NCBI RefSeq assembly: GCF_022869805.1
Contig: NZ_CP094974.1
Coordinates: forward strand, 1 to 64,000
Reading direction: 5' to 3'
Length of the DNA stretch: 64,000 nt
Origin: Halosolutus halophilus
Lineage (GTDB): Archaea; Halobacteriota; Halobacteria; Halobacteriales; Natrialbaceae
The translations under genes and the position numbers were made by a program. Positions 1-8,685 of this stretch are shown here, piece after piece. Positions within the stretch are counted from its first letter, which is position 1; each line of letters starts with the position of its first letter. The notes under the pieces are model-generated. The model saw only the letters and a list, made by a program, of their open reading frames with translations. It ran no database searches and was not told the DNA's origin.

Positions 1-375
1 CCGCCGGGACATTCGTCAGTGACTCCCGCCTCTCGCCGATGTGGGCGTCCGAACTCATTACTCGTTGCAACCAGTGCAAGGGGGATAAGCCCATTTCCAA
101 AACGATTTGGGTTGTGAATGTGACATTACTCTATCCGTACGGCAGTAGTCCACCAATACCCTCGAAATCGGCCCGTAACGCGCTCGTTACAACTCTCGTG
201 ACCGTCACCCGTCCGCAGTAGTATCGAATCCCGTCCAATAGTTGGCCGATCGTACGCGTGGTCGCGGCGATCGGCGGGCGCAGTAGCGGTCGATTTCCCG
301 ACCGCGGTCGCGGTCTCGGCTGGCGATCCGCTGGACTCCACGCCCTTTTTGCGTCCACGGCCCGTACGAGACCGC
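1..375. other. Leading intergenic stretch, no gene seen
   Basis: No open frame here has haloarchaeal coding character; the frames antisense to the following gene are arginine/serine-rich shadows. The part around 60-150 is less GC-rich than the rest of the window and could carry the promoter of an upstream neighbour or of the gene starting at 376, but no clear TATA box at leaderless distance from 376 is visible. Confidence 0.4.
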
Positions 376-720
376 ATGCTCTTGGTACGCGGCCGCGCGG
401 GGGGAACCGAACTCACCGGGACGCTGTACGAACGCGGTGAACGGGCCCCAACCTTTCGCGGCGCACCCGACGAAGACGCCGCGTACGTCTGGGTCTGTGA
501 CGAGTTCTACGAGGTCGACAGCGGTGGGACGACCCAGCTCGTCGACGGGCGGGAGGTCAACGTCGCGTTCGAATCCCCGATGCCGCGGGGGTTCGACACC
601 CGCGATCAGGCGCTCGAACGGGCCAAAGAACACGTCCGGACGCAGTTCGCCCGGATCGGCGTCGATCCGGAAGCGGTCGAACTCGAGGTCGAGAAGGACG
701 AGCCCGGCGATACCGACTGA
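376..720 (+). CDS. Conserved haloarchaeal protein (DUF7113-like)
   Basis: A 114-residue acidic soluble protein with no signal peptide or membrane segment. The frame is open nine codons further upstream, but the ATG at 376 (MLLVRGRAGG) is preferred because the upstream residues are arginine-rich and out of character. The sequence mixes beta-strand-like segments (YVWVCDEFYEV, EVNVAFESPMP) with a helical C-terminal half ending in an acidic tail. It resembles, from memory, the haloarchaeal family DUF7113; no function is known to me. It converges on the nurA gene encoded on the other strand. Confidence 0.7.
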   Translation: MLLVRGRAGGTELTGTLYERGERAPTFRGAPDEDAAYVWVCDEFYEVDSGGTTQLVDGREVNVAFESPMPRGFDTRDQALERAKEHVRTQFARIGVDPEAVELEVEKDEPGDTD

Positions 721-792
721 TACCGTCGGACGTCGACACAGGCTCCGAATCGCGCTCGGCAGTGCACGTCTCCCCTCCGTTCTCGATAGCGA

Positions 793-2070
793 CTAGCGAT
801 ACTCCGCGTCCCAGCGGTGATCGTCGTACGTCCGATCCCGGCTCGTATCGAACTGGATCTCGAGCGTGTCCCGGAGCGATCGCTTCTCCGCCCTCCCGAT
901 CCGGGCGAGTTCGTCCGCTTTCTCGACGATCGTCGGCGGTCCGTGGGCGATGGCCACGTCCTGGAGGAGTTGCATCGTCAGCCGCTCGCGGGTGTCCGGG
1001 TCGCGGGTGAACGCGTACGGGGCCTCGATCCGGTAGCACAGATCGTCGCGCGGGTCGTAGACGACGAAGAACGTCACCTCGTACCCCTCCGGGTCGAGTT
1101 CGCGGTCGACGCCGAGCGCGTCGCCGTCGATCGACAGGGGCCGATCGACGCCGCCGCGAGACCGGAACCAGTTCGTGTAGGTCAGACACGACGTGTCACG
1201 CTCCCAGCGTTGCCCCTCGACGTCGGGGACGTACTCGCCGCGCTCGAGGAGGCGGGTGAACAGGGCGGAGTCGTCGGCCCACGGAGCGCTAACGTCGGCG
1301 TCCCGCCTGGACTTCAGCGTCCGCGTGATGACTCGCGTCGCCGGGTTCTTGACGAAGCCGACCAGCGGTCGGCCCCGGTCGACGAACGTCTCGACCAGGC
1401 GGACGTAGTTCTCCAGGACTGTCTTCGGCTGCGGGTTCTCGAGCAGGAAGTCGGCGAGGTCGGGGTGCTGGTCGGCCCAGCGAAGCAATCCGCGCGGGTA
1501 GAGCGGCCCATCGAGCACGAGCAGGTCGTCGACGTCGTCGGCGTGGTCGCGGGCGTGGGTACTCTCGGCGAGGTACAGCGCCAACGCGTGGACGACGCCC
1601 TCGGCGAACCGCGGGAGCGGCGGGATCTTGACCGCTCGGCTCCGGCTGTAACCCTCGTCGAACTTCCCCCACGTCTCGTCGACCGTCATCGTCTCGTCGT
1701 TCGAATGGACCGTCATCACGGTGGTCCGCGATCGATGGAGGTCGAGGTCGCTCGGCGTCGCACTCATCGCGGCCTGTGCGATGTCGATGACGAGCCCGTT
1801 CTTGAACGTCGTCGGGTTGATCGTGCCCGCGTCGAGTCCGTGTTCGGTCGGGAACGGTCGATCGCGGAGGGCGACGTCCTCGCAGTCGACGAGTCGGCGG
1901 GACTGCTCGTCGACCGGTTCGACGATCGTCCGGCCCTCGTGGGCGAGGGGATCGAGGAACTCCGCCCAGACCGTCTCGGCGAAGGCACGGCGGTCGCGCT
2001 CGTCGGCACCGTGGTCGATCCGCCGTGCGAGGCGGGCGATGCCGTCGAAGTGGACCGGATCGAGTGTCAT
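793..2070 (-). CDS. nurA: DNA double-strand break repair nuclease NurA
   Basis: A 425-residue NurA-domain protein. NurA is the 5'-3' nuclease that works with the HerA translocase and Mre11-Rad50 in end resection. Visible hallmarks are an acidic motif near residue 96 (GLVIDIAQAAM, a candidate first metal-binding Asp), the segment LLVLDGPLYPRG at about 184-194, and a C-terminal strand CYRIEAPYAFTRD. The ATG at 2070 (MTLDPVHFDG) is chosen over a start nine codons upstream whose extra residues are basic. The usual partners herA, mre11 and rad50 are not in this window. The length fits haloarchaeal NurA proteins. Confidence 0.85.
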   Translation of the reverse strand: MTLDPVHFDGIARLARRIDHGADERDRRAFAETVWAEFLDPLAHEGRTIVEPVDEQSRRLVDCEDVALRDRPFPTEHGLDAGTINPTTFKNGLVIDIAQAAMSATPSDLDLHRSRTTVMTVHSNDETMTVDETWGKFDEGYSRSRAVKIPPLPRFAEGVVHALALYLAESTHARDHADDVDDLLVLDGPLYPRGLLRWADQHPDLADFLLENPQPKTVLENYVRLVETFVDRGRPLVGFVKNPATRVITRTLKSRRDADVSAPWADDSALFTRLLERGEYVPDVEGQRWERDTSCLTYTNWFRSRGGVDRPLSIDGDALGVDRELDPEGYEVTFFVVYDPRDDLCYRIEAPYAFTRDPDTRERLTMQLLQDVAIAHGPPTIVEKADELARIGRAEKRSLRDTLEIQFDTSRDRTYDDHRWDAEYR

Positions 2071-2194
2071 GCCCGGTGGCTCCCGGCGCACCCGCAAAAA
2101 TCCAGTGGTCGCCGGTAGCCCGTGGTTAACTCGGGAGCGGGTAAATTATCATCAGAAAAATTATATGAGGCGATCGCATGGATGCGGATACCCG

Positions 2195-2455
2195 ATGTCA
2201 AAGCGAGGTCTGGAGACGGCCGACTCGACCGACGATTCGATCAACTGGCGACAGACCAACTCCGGCGTGACGGTCTACGACGAGGACAACCCCGAGGCCT
2301 GGGTACACATGGAGTTCGAGGCCGGTGTTTCGCCCGAACACCGGCTGTTCATGATCTGTAACGAGTGTGGTGCCGTCTTCGCCCAGCGGAGCAAACCCGG
2401 AAGCGGCACCGTCTGTGGCGACTGCGGGACGACGTTCGATCACGACCACGCCTGA
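2195..2455 (+). CDS. Small zinc-ribbon protein (DUF7129-like)
   Basis: An 86-residue protein with two CxxC knuckles, CNEC at about 55-58 and CGDC at about 74-77, typical of a zinc ribbon, and a histidine-rich end (DHDHA). The N-terminal half is acidic and unstructured-looking. It resembles the haloarchaeal zinc-binding family DUF7129 (recalled, not searched). The start at 2195 lies about 30 nt after an AT-rich stretch at 2155-2165 that could serve as TATA box, so the transcript may be leaderless. It is divergent from nurA, with 124 nt between them. Function unknown; such proteins may bind nucleic acid or partner proteins. Confidence 0.75.
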   Translation: MSKRGLETADSTDDSINWRQTNSGVTVYDEDNPEAWVHMEFEAGVSPEHRLFMICNECGAVFAQRSKPGSGTVCGDCGTTFDHDHA

Positions 2456-2523
2456 CGACGTGCCCGGATCGGATCGCGCCGGCGGACGACTCGCGATCGA
2501 TCGACGCGACACGGTAGTCAAAT

Positions 2524-2533
2524 TTCTTATACG
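2524..2533 (+). promoter_or_regulatory. Putative TATA box upstream of gpmI
   Basis: AT-rich TTCTTATACG in otherwise GC-rich DNA, about 100 nt before the gpmI ATG. This would imply a 5' leader of roughly 75-80 nt. Confidence 0.4.
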
Positions 2534-2633
2534 TTGGGTTCGTGCGATAGACTCGCCGCCCGTTTCGATTCACCGGTCCCGGGCCTGAATCGACAACGAC
2601 AGCTAGTTACGCCCGGGTCCGTTCCCGTCGCAC

Positions 2634-4157
2634 ATGGACGCTGCGTTGATCATCCTCGACGGCTGGGGACTCGGCGACGGCGAGGGACGGAACGCGATCG
2701 AGGCGGCCCGGACGCCCGTGTTCGATCGGCTCGCCGACGCCGGCGCGTACGGGTCCCTCGAGGTGGCCGGCCGACGCGTCGGCCTCCCCGAGGGCCAGAT
2801 GGGCAACAGCGAGGTCGGTCACCTGAACATCGGTGCCGGCAGAGTCGTCTACCAGGAGTACACCCGAATCTCCGACTCGATCGCGGACGGTTCGTTCCGG
2901 AAGAACGACGCGATCAACACGGCATTTACGAACGCCCGCGAGAACGACGGGAAGATCCACTTCGTCGGCCTCGTCAGCGACGGGGGCGTGCACTCGGACC
3001 ACGAGCACCTGCACGCGCTGATCGAACTCGCCGGCGATCGGGACGTCGAGGCCGTCACGCACGCGATCACGGACGGCCGCGACACCTCGCCGACCGGCGG
3101 CCGCGACTACCTCTCGACGCTCGCGGACGTCGTCGACGAGCACGGGACGGGCGACGTGGCCACGGTGACGGGCCGGTACTACGCGATGGACCGCGACCAG
3201 AACTGGGACCGCACGAAGCGGGCCTACGACGCGATCGTGAACCGGGCGGCCGACCACGAGGCCGCGTCCGCGGTCGAAGCGATCGAGGAGTCGTACGACC
3301 GGGGCGAGACCGACGAGTTCGTCGAACCGACCGTTATCTCGGGACAACCGGCGCTCGAGGACGGCGACTCCGTCGTCTGGTTCAACTTCCGTTCCGATCG
3401 CGCCCGACAGCTCACCCGGATGCTCGCGGACATCCGACCCGGAGACTGGGCGGACGTGTTCGAGACGAGTCCGCCCGACGCCGAGGTCGTCATGTTGACC
3501 CAGTACGACAAGACGTTCGACCTCCCCGTCGCCTACCCGCCGACCCAGCCAAAGCAGGTGCTCGGCGAGGTGCTTTCCGACGCTGGCAAGACCCAGCTCC
3601 GGATCGCCGAATCCGAGAAGTACGCCCACGTCACCTACTTCCTGAACGGCGGTCGCGAGGTCGAGTTCGACGGCGAGATCCGAAAGATCGTCGAGAGCCC
3701 CGACGTCCCGACCTACGATCTCCAGCCCGAGATGAGCGCCCCCGAGGTCACGGATACGGCGATCGAAACGATACGATCCGACGACCCGGACGTGCTCGTG
3801 CTCAACTACGCCAACCCGGACATGGTCGGCCACACGGGCGATTACGAGGCCGCGATCGAGGCCGTCGAGGCGGTCGACGCACAACTCGGCCGACTCGTCG
3901 AGGCCCTCGAAGAAGCCGGCGCGGACGTCCTGATCACCGCTGACCACGGTAACGCCGACGACATGGGGACCGAGGAGGACCCGCACACGGCCCACACGTA
4001 CAACGACGTGCCCTTCGTCTACGTTTCAGCCGACGACACGGCGGACGATCGGGACCTCCGCGAGGGCGGCACGCTCGCGGACATCGCGCCGACGATCCTC
4101 GAACTGATCGACGTCGATCAACCTCCCGAGATGACGGGTGAACTGCTGCTCGAGTAG
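2634..4157 (+). CDS. gpmI: 2,3-bisphosphoglycerate-independent phosphoglycerate mutase
   Basis: A 507-residue cofactor-independent phosphoglycerate mutase that interconverts 3- and 2-phosphoglycerate in the cytoplasm. It belongs to the alkaline phosphatase superfamily and uses two Mn2+ ions. Residues 9-12 (DGWG) give the first metal ligand. The catalytic serine is S59 in GQMGNSEVGHLNIGAGR. The C-terminal part carries the second metal-site motif TADHGNADDM and the downstream DPHTAHTYNDVPF. The phosphate-binding RSDRARQL is present in the middle. Length matches the family (about 505-515). No frameshift or missing residue is seen. It stands alone as a transcription unit. Confidence 0.96.
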   Translation: MDAALIILDGWGLGDGEGRNAIEAARTPVFDRLADAGAYGSLEVAGRRVGLPEGQMGNSEVGHLNIGAGRVVYQEYTRISDSIADGSFRKNDAINTAFTNARENDGKIHFVGLVSDGGVHSDHEHLHALIELAGDRDVEAVTHAITDGRDTSPTGGRDYLSTLADVVDEHGTGDVATVTGRYYAMDRDQNWDRTKRAYDAIVNRAADHEAASAVEAIEESYDRGETDEFVEPTVISGQPALEDGDSVVWFNFRSDRARQLTRMLADIRPGDWADVFETSPPDAEVVMLTQYDKTFDLPVAYPPTQPKQVLGEVLSDAGKTQLRIAESEKYAHVTYFLNGGREVEFDGEIRKIVESPDVPTYDLQPEMSAPEVTDTAIETIRSDDPDVLVLNYANPDMVGHTGDYEAAIEAVEAVDAQLGRLVEALEEAGADVLITADHGNADDMGTEEDPHTAHTYNDVPFVYVSADDTADDRDLREGGTLADIAPTILELIDVDQPPEMTGELLLE

Positions 4158-4233
4158 CGGCGTTACGCTCGACCGGTGCGAGAGAATCGCTGCGAATTAG
4201 GACGCCAGTTCGGTTATAGAAATCCCGTCACGC

Positions 4234-4382
4234 ATGTCCCAGCGCGTCGAAAACGAACCGACGGGAATGACAGCTACTCCATCACCGTCCTGGCCGCCGT
4301 CAGACGACGAGCGGACGTCGAGGCCGGAGACAAACTCCGATGGGTCGTCGACGAGGAGGGGGTTCTTTGCGTCGGCCGCTAG
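4234..4382 (+). pseudogene. Decayed AbrB/SpoVT-type antitoxin-like gene
   Basis: From the ATG at 4234 one frame reads MSQRVENEPTG, the usual opening of haloarchaeal AbrB-like swapped-hairpin proteins. The typical continuation (NDSYSITVLAAVRRRADVEA, then GDKLRWVVDEEGVL) lies in another frame, so a small indel has occurred near 4268. That second frame then stops at 4380-4382, before the expected C-terminal segment. Both a frameshift and a truncation are therefore present. Intact relatives are DNA-binding antitoxins or transcription factors. A TATA-like TTATAG lies at 4213. No toxin partner is seen next to it. Confidence 0.55.
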
Positions 4383-4717
4383 CTCACGTTCGACGGCCAA
4401 CGGTGACAGCTCCACCGGAAGCAGCCGGTATTCCCGGTGACGGATCGTCGGCCGCTATCGCGACTACCGATCGAACTGTCAGTAACGGATAGTGCGTCGG
4501 GCGTGGATTTTCGCGTCCGGTGAGGACGATCGCACTCCCGACAGTCGTTCTCCCCGCCGATCGCGAATCGCCGATCGCTGTCTTCCGGTTCGAGCGGCCG
4601 TCGGTTCGGCCGGACGGTCACCGTTCGCGGCCCCGAATCAGTTCGGGGAGAGCCGGGATAGCGACCGATTTTGCGGCTACTGGGAAGATTATCACCCTCC
4701 GGTGGCAGGGTCCGGCT
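4383..4717. other. Intergenic stretch, no gene seen
   Basis: 335 nt between the AbrB-like remnant and metY. Open frames here are extensions of metY or antisense shadows without haloarchaeal amino-acid bias. The AT-rich segment GAAGATTATC at about 4684-4693 is the likely metY TATA box. Confidence 0.45.
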
Positions 4718-6004
4718 ATGGGAGACCATCGCGACGATCACCGATTCGCCACACGAAGTATTCACGCCGGTCAGGAGTCGGACCCGACGACGGGGGCGCG
4801 AGCACCGCCGCTCTACCAGACCACCTCCTACGAGTTCGAGGACACCGAGCACGCTGCCGCCCTGTTCGGACTGGAGGAGTTCGGCAACATCTACTCGCGG
4901 ATTATGAACCCGACGAACGCGATGCTAGAGGAGCGCATCGCGACGCTCGAGGGCGGGGTCGGTGCGCTCGCCACGGCCTCGGGGATGGCCGCGTTCGACC
5001 TCGCGACGTTCATCCTCGCGGAGGTCGGGGACAACATCGTCTCCTCCTCGGCACTGTACGGCGGCACCTACACCTACCTCACCCACACCGTCGCGAAACG
5101 CGGGATCGAGACGAAATTCGTCGACACGCTCGACTACGAGGCCTACGCGGAGGCGATCGACGACGACACCGCCTTCGTCCACCTCGAGACGATCGGCAAT
5201 CCCGCCCTGGTGACGCCCGACATCGAGCGCATCGCCGACATCGCCCACGACCACGACGTGCCGCTGTTCGTCGACAATACGTTCGCGACACCCTACCTGT
5301 GCCGACCGCTCGAACACGGCGCGGACCTCGTCTGGAACTCCACGACGAAGTGGATCCACGGTGCGGGCTCGACCGTCGGCGGAATCCTCGTCGATGGCGG
5401 CTCGTTCCCGTGGGACGAGGGCGATTATCCCGAACTCACCGAACCCAATCCGGCCTACCACGGCGTCAACTTCCACGAGACCTTCGGCGAGCGGGCGTTC
5501 GCGATCGCCGCGCGCACCCGCGGCCTGCGGGATCTGGGGAACCAGCAGTCCCCGTTCGACGCCTGGGTCACCCTGCAGAAACTCGAGTCGCTCCCGCTCC
5601 GGATGGAGAAACACTGCGAGAACGCCATGGCAGTCGCGGAGTACCTCGAGGACCACTCGAAGGTCTCGTGGGTCAACTATCCCGGCCTCGAGAGCCACGA
5701 GACCCACGCGAACGCCCGCGAGTACCTCGACGGCGGCTACGGTGGCATGATCACGTTCGGCCTCGACGGCGGTTACGATGCCGCCGAGACGGTCTGCAAC
5801 GAGGTCGACCTCGCGAGCCTGCTGGCGAACGTCGGCGACGCGAAGACCCTGATCATCCACCCCGCGAGCACGACCCACCAGCAACTCACCGAGGAGGAGA
5901 AACTGGCCAGCGGCGTCACGGACGACCTCGTACGCCTCTCGGTCGGCATCGAGGACGTCGACGACGTGATCGCGGACCTCGATCGCGCGATCGAGCAGGC
6001 CTGA
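4718..6004 (+). CDS. metY: O-acetylhomoserine aminocarboxypropyltransferase (sulfhydrylase)
   Basis: A 428-residue PLP-dependent enzyme of the Cys/Met metabolism family, forming homocysteine from O-acetylhomoserine and sulfide. The PLP lysine is K211 in NSTTKWIHGAG. The PLP-ring aspartate is D186 in FVDNTFATPY. The N-terminal signature YSRIMNPTNAMLEERIA lies at about 59-75, and the phosphate-binding TASGMAAF at about 87-94. The C-terminal TLIIHPASTTHQQL is typical of MetY. The frame is open 66 codons further upstream, but ATG 4718 (MGDHRDDHRFATRSIHAGQ) matches the family start and has a TATA-like sequence about 28 nt upstream. A metX homologue is not adjacent. Cystathionine gamma-synthase is a less likely alternative because of the length and the N-terminal signature. 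Confidence 0.93.
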   Translation: MGDHRDDHRFATRSIHAGQESDPTTGARAPPLYQTTSYEFEDTEHAAALFGLEEFGNIYSRIMNPTNAMLEERIATLEGGVGALATASGMAAFDLATFILAEVGDNIVSSSALYGGTYTYLTHTVAKRGIETKFVDTLDYEAYAEAIDDDTAFVHLETIGNPALVTPDIERIADIAHDHDVPLFVDNTFATPYLCRPLEHGADLVWNSTTKWIHGAGSTVGGILVDGGSFPWDEGDYPELTEPNPAYHGVNFHETFGERAFAIAARTRGLRDLGNQQSPFDAWVTLQKLESLPLRMEKHCENAMAVAEYLEDHSKVSWVNYPGLESHETHANAREYLDGGYGGMITFGLDGGYDAAETVCNEVDLASLLANVGDAKTLIIHPASTTHQQLTEEEKLASGVTDDLVRLSVGIEDVDDVIADLDRAIEQA

Positions 6005-6121
6005 GTCCACGGCTGTCGCGGTCGATCGCGTCGACAGTTCCCCGCGGTCGGACCGATCCACCCCGTTACGTCCGCCGGGTTTCCCCTCGCCGGTAAGGTC
6101 TCCCGGCGCGACTGGTCGGTC

Positions 6122-6520
6122 ATGACTACGGGACCCCTCACGTCCGACGCCGTCGATCGGTTCGTAACCACCTGCCTGGATTCCGTCGGGGAGGAACTGC
6201 GGTCGGTCACCTGCTTCACCCGCGACGACTTCGAGCAGGTGTACCTGCGCGAGGGCCTGGAGCGCAACGCCGATCTCGACACGTTCATCGGCAACGAGTG
6301 GTGCGGCTTCAAGGTCACCCAGGCCGCCAACGAGGGGTCGGAACTCGGGGCGTACCGGTACACCATCCGCGTCTTCGAGAACGGCAACCGCCTCCGTGTC
6401 ACTTCCGAGCGCGAAGGCGTGTTCGTCACGACCGACGACCTCACGCTCGAGGAGTTCGCGGACCTCGCGTCCGTGCTGGGCGACGAACTCGAGCGTCGGG
6501 CGCTCGAGCGACCGGTCTAG
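6122..6520 (+). CDS. Conserved haloarchaeal protein, unknown function
   Basis: A 132-residue protein beginning MTTGPLTSDAVDRFV. It has a helical N-terminal region, a beta-rich middle (YRYTIRVFENGNRLRVTSE, about 78-96) and a helical C-terminal region (TLEEFADLASVLGDELERRA). Two cysteines (CLDS, VTCFT) are not arranged as a metal site. It resembles a set of short haloarchaeal proteins catalogued as DUFs (possibly DUF7522, from memory). It lies 117 nt after metY in the same direction and may have its own promoter. No function can be assigned. Confidence 0.65.
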   Translation: MTTGPLTSDAVDRFVTTCLDSVGEELRSVTCFTRDDFEQVYLREGLERNADLDTFIGNEWCGFKVTQAANEGSELGAYRYTIRVFENGNRLRVTSEREGVFVTTDDLTLEEFADLASVLGDELERRALERPV

Positions 6521-6690
6521 CGATCGCGCGTCCGCTCCGCTCCGTCCTCGGACTCGGACTCGGACCGCGCGGTCGCTGGCTGATCCGCGCTCGACTCGGA
6601 GCCGATCGGGAGACCCGACCCGAGTTCCCCGTGGATACCGAGCAATCGTGCGAAACGCTGGCGCTCTGCGGCGTGTCTGTCGAGAGACAT
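6517..6690 (-). CDS. Possible small acidic protein
   Basis: A 57-residue frame beginning MSLDRHAAERQRFARLLGIHGE. The N-terminal half is an amphipathic basic/hydrophobic helix and the C-terminal half is an acidic Ser/Glu-rich tail. A second ATG lies four codons upstream. The composition is more like a haloarchaeal protein than the arginine-rich shadow frames in the same region. The gene overlaps the last codons of its convergent neighbour by 4 nt. No family is recognised and it could be spurious. Confidence 0.4.
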   Translation of the reverse strand: MSLDRHAAERQRFARLLGIHGELGSGLPIGSESSADQPATARSESESEDGAERTRDR

Positions 6691-6863
6691 GCTGACCAGC
6701 ATGCCTGGATCCGTTGTAGTAATGCGGAGCGTTTCCCCTGGAAATCCACGACTACCGTCGTGAAACGATCCCCGCGCCGACCGGCGGTTTCACGATCAAG
6801 CATCGACAACGACGGACCCCTACAGCGTAACACCCTTCTCCGCCAGGCCCGTCTCCCCTCTCG

Positions 6864-7394
6864 ATGACCGACTTTCCAGCGCCCGTCGAGCGCGAACTCG
6901 ACGCCCACGACGCCTTCACGCCAGCCGACGACGGCTACGAACTCACGACGACGGTCTTCGACGCGACCGTCACCGCCGACGAGGCGGAGGGGAAGCGCGA
7001 CGGCCGTTTCACCGCCACCGTACTCCTGCCGGCCCTCGACGCTGCGGTGGCCGGGGAGTCCGTCGCGCCCGTCGTCGAAGACGGCTGGTTCGAGACGCTC
7101 GAGCGCCGGCTGCAGGACGTTTTCACTGTCGCCCACACGAGCACCCACGATGAGCCCGTCGTCGATCGGGACGGCGACGAAGTCACCGTTACCCTGGAGT
7201 ACGTCGCCTGGAACGCCGGCGAGGGCGTCGAGGACGCCAAGGCTCTCATCGAGTTCGTCGAGGGAACGTACGCACAGGGAATCATTCCGGGCTACGAGTA
7301 CCGCGGCGAGGCGGCGACGCTGCTCGAGAACGCTCAGAACCGCGGTCAGCAGGCTGCGGACGGAGACGGGAGTAGCGGCGGGATGCCGATGTAA
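6864..7394 (+). CDS. DUF5813 family protein
   Basis: A 176-residue acidic cytoplasmic protein. It opens MTDFPAPVERELDAHDAF and has a beta-rich body with TTTVFDATVTADE and GRFTATVLLPALDAAV. The conserved-looking stretch YVAWNAGEGVEDAKALIEFVEGTY (about 112-135) is followed by IIPGYEYRGEAATLL. The tail is Gly/Ser-rich (GDGSSGGMPM). I recognise it as the haloarchaeal DUF5813 family, of unknown function. It is followed downstream by a repeat element, not by a co-oriented gene. Confidence 0.8.
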   Translation: MTDFPAPVERELDAHDAFTPADDGYELTTTVFDATVTADEAEGKRDGRFTATVLLPALDAAVAGESVAPVVEDGWFETLERRLQDVFTVAHTSTHDEPVVDRDGDEVTVTLEYVAWNAGEGVEDAKALIEFVEGTYAQGIIPGYEYRGEAATLLENAQNRGQQAADGDGSSGGMPM

Positions 7395-7485
7395 CTCGTT
7401 GCCGGCGATTGCCAGCGATTGCTGTGGCCGGGAACGCGGTTCTCGACTTTCTCGAGCCGCGTTCCCCGGGGAAGGGCGGGTTTAA

Positions 7486-7639
7486 CACCCGATTACCGAC
7501 CGCGAGCGACCAGCGGGAGCGAGCGGGCCGACGACTGACTCGGAGTGAGCATTGCGAGCGGAGCGGAAGGAGGAGTGCTTTTCATCCAGGTTTTGCCGCG
7601 GGCGCGGCTTCGCCGCACCCGCAGCGCAAAAGTCGGGCT
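7486..7639. repeat. Inverted-repeat copy A, downstream of the first lrp-like gene
   Basis: About 150 bp lying immediately 3' of the minus-strand lrp-like gene. It is similar, in opposite orientation, to 8917-9090, which lies immediately 3' of the second lrp-like gene. The best block is a perfect 22-bp match (7490-7511 against the reverse complement of 9063-9084). Further shared words are CGAGCGGGCCGACGA and GGAGTGCTT. The copy also holds a hairpin built on GCGGCTTCGCCGC near 7600. Alternating gcgagcg-type words give an open but non-coding frame. It looks like a dispersed non-coding haloarchaeal element. Confidence 0.6.
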
Positions 7640-7870
7640 CTAGTCCATCGCGATGTACGTCTGCGTGTCCTCGATCCCGCTGATGCCCTGGATCTGGGTC
7701 GCCGCGATCTCCTTGACTGCGGCGGGCGTCTCGACCTGCGCTTTCGCGATGATGTCGACGTCGCCGGCGACGATGTGGGCCGACTGGACCCCCTCGATCG
7801 ATTCGACGCTGTCTCTGAGCCGATCCGCCTCGCCCGTGTTCGCTTTGATCATGACGAATGCCGTAACCAT
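7640..7870 (-). CDS. Stand-alone Lrp/AsnC ligand-binding (RAM) domain protein
   Basis: A 76-residue protein consisting only of the Lrp/AsnC effector-binding alpha-beta-beta-alpha-beta domain, without the N-terminal HTH. Visible features are MVTAFVMIKANTGEADRL, the turn SAHIVAGDVDIIAKAQV (about 30-46) and the terminal DTQTYIAMD. Such RAM-only proteins form oligomers and bind small ligands. The start codon shares one base with the stop codon of trkA (TGATG), so the two are translationally coupled and the protein may be connected with potassium transport control. A paralogue (8686-8916) lies on the other side of trkA and ends in almost the same residues (DTKTYIAMD). Confidence 0.9.
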   Translation of the reverse strand: MVTAFVMIKANTGEADRLRDSVESIEGVQSAHIVAGDVDIIAKAQVETPAAVKEIAATQIQGISGIEDTQTYIAMD

Positions 7871-8571
7871 CAGTTGACACCTCCGGCGTCCGCGTTGGCG
7901 GCCGCGAGATCGGGATTCTCACCGACCAGCAACTGTCTGACGTCGCTCAACACCTCGAAGTCCGCGAGCACGACGAGCCGATCGCCGTCCTCGAGCGAGA
8001 GGTCCTCACTCGGTATCTCGAGGGGCTGGCCGCGTTTGCCGAACGCGAGGACGGTCGCGTCGGCCGGGAGATGCAGTTCGCTGATCGTGTAGCCGTTGAC
8101 GGGTGCGCTGTTGGTGATCGTGAGTTCGACGACCTGCAGGTTCTGGGCGATGTCCGCGATCGCGCGGATGGTGCCGCCGAGGAGGGCGTTCTTGGCGCCG
8201 ATCGCGCCGAGGCGTTCGGGGTAGATCACCTCGTCGACCTCGTGGGCGTACTTCCGGTAGATCCCCTCGCGGTAGGCCTCGTCGATGCGCATGATCGTCC
8301 GGGCGCCGTAGTGGTCCCCGATCATGCAGGCGGTGAAGTTGACGTTCAGGTCGCCGGTCAGCGCACCGAGTGCGTCGGCCTCCGCGATGCCGGCCTCTGC
8401 GAGGAGGTCTTCCCGGGAGCCGTCACCGACGACGACGGAAAATCCCTGTTCCCGGGCTCGTTTGACCTTCGTTTCATCGCGCTCGATGATCGTCACCTCG
8501 TGGCCCTCCTCGCGTAAGACACGCGCTGTGCGCAGACCGACCCGTCCTGCGCCGATGATCACGAACCGCAT
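7870..8571 (-). CDS. trkA: TrkA family potassium uptake regulatory protein
   Basis: A 233-residue TrkA protein with an N-terminal RCK Rossmann domain (GAGRVG at 7-12, acidic end of strand 2 in IIERDETK) and a C-terminal TrkA_C domain (about 145-225, with LPADATVLAFGKRGQPLEIPSEDLSLEDGD spanning it). It gates Trk/Ktr potassium channels from the cytoplasmic side in response to nucleotides. No membrane TrkH subunit is adjacent. The ATG at 8571 (MRFVIIGAGRVG) is chosen because the 18 upstream codons do not fit the family. It forms an operon with the RAM-domain gene and is divergent from the second RAM gene, with 114 nt between them. Confidence 0.92.
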   Translation of the reverse strand: MRFVIIGAGRVGLRTARVLREEGHEVTIIERDETKVKRAREQGFSVVVGDGSREDLLAEAGIAEADALGALTGDLNVNFTACMIGDHYGARTIMRIDEAYREGIYRKYAHEVDEVIYPERLGAIGAKNALLGGTIRAIADIAQNLQVVELTITNSAPVNGYTISELHLPADATVLAFGKRGQPLEIPSEDLSLEDGDRLVVLADFEVLSDVRQLLVGENPDLAAANADAGGVN

Positions 8572-8685
8572 GGACAGGGGTACGCTCGCCCCCGTGAATA
8601 AGTTTGCCCCGGTGTAACATACCACTCGTTCGAAGATCGACCAAAGGCTTTAGTCGTGTGAGGGAGTACCACACCAGCGAGACAG

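Noticed and set aside
817-2118. 433-codon open frame opposite nurA
   Set aside because: It is exactly antisense to a recognised nuclease gene, and its product lacks family resemblance. GC-rich haloarchaeal genes often leave such antisense frames open.
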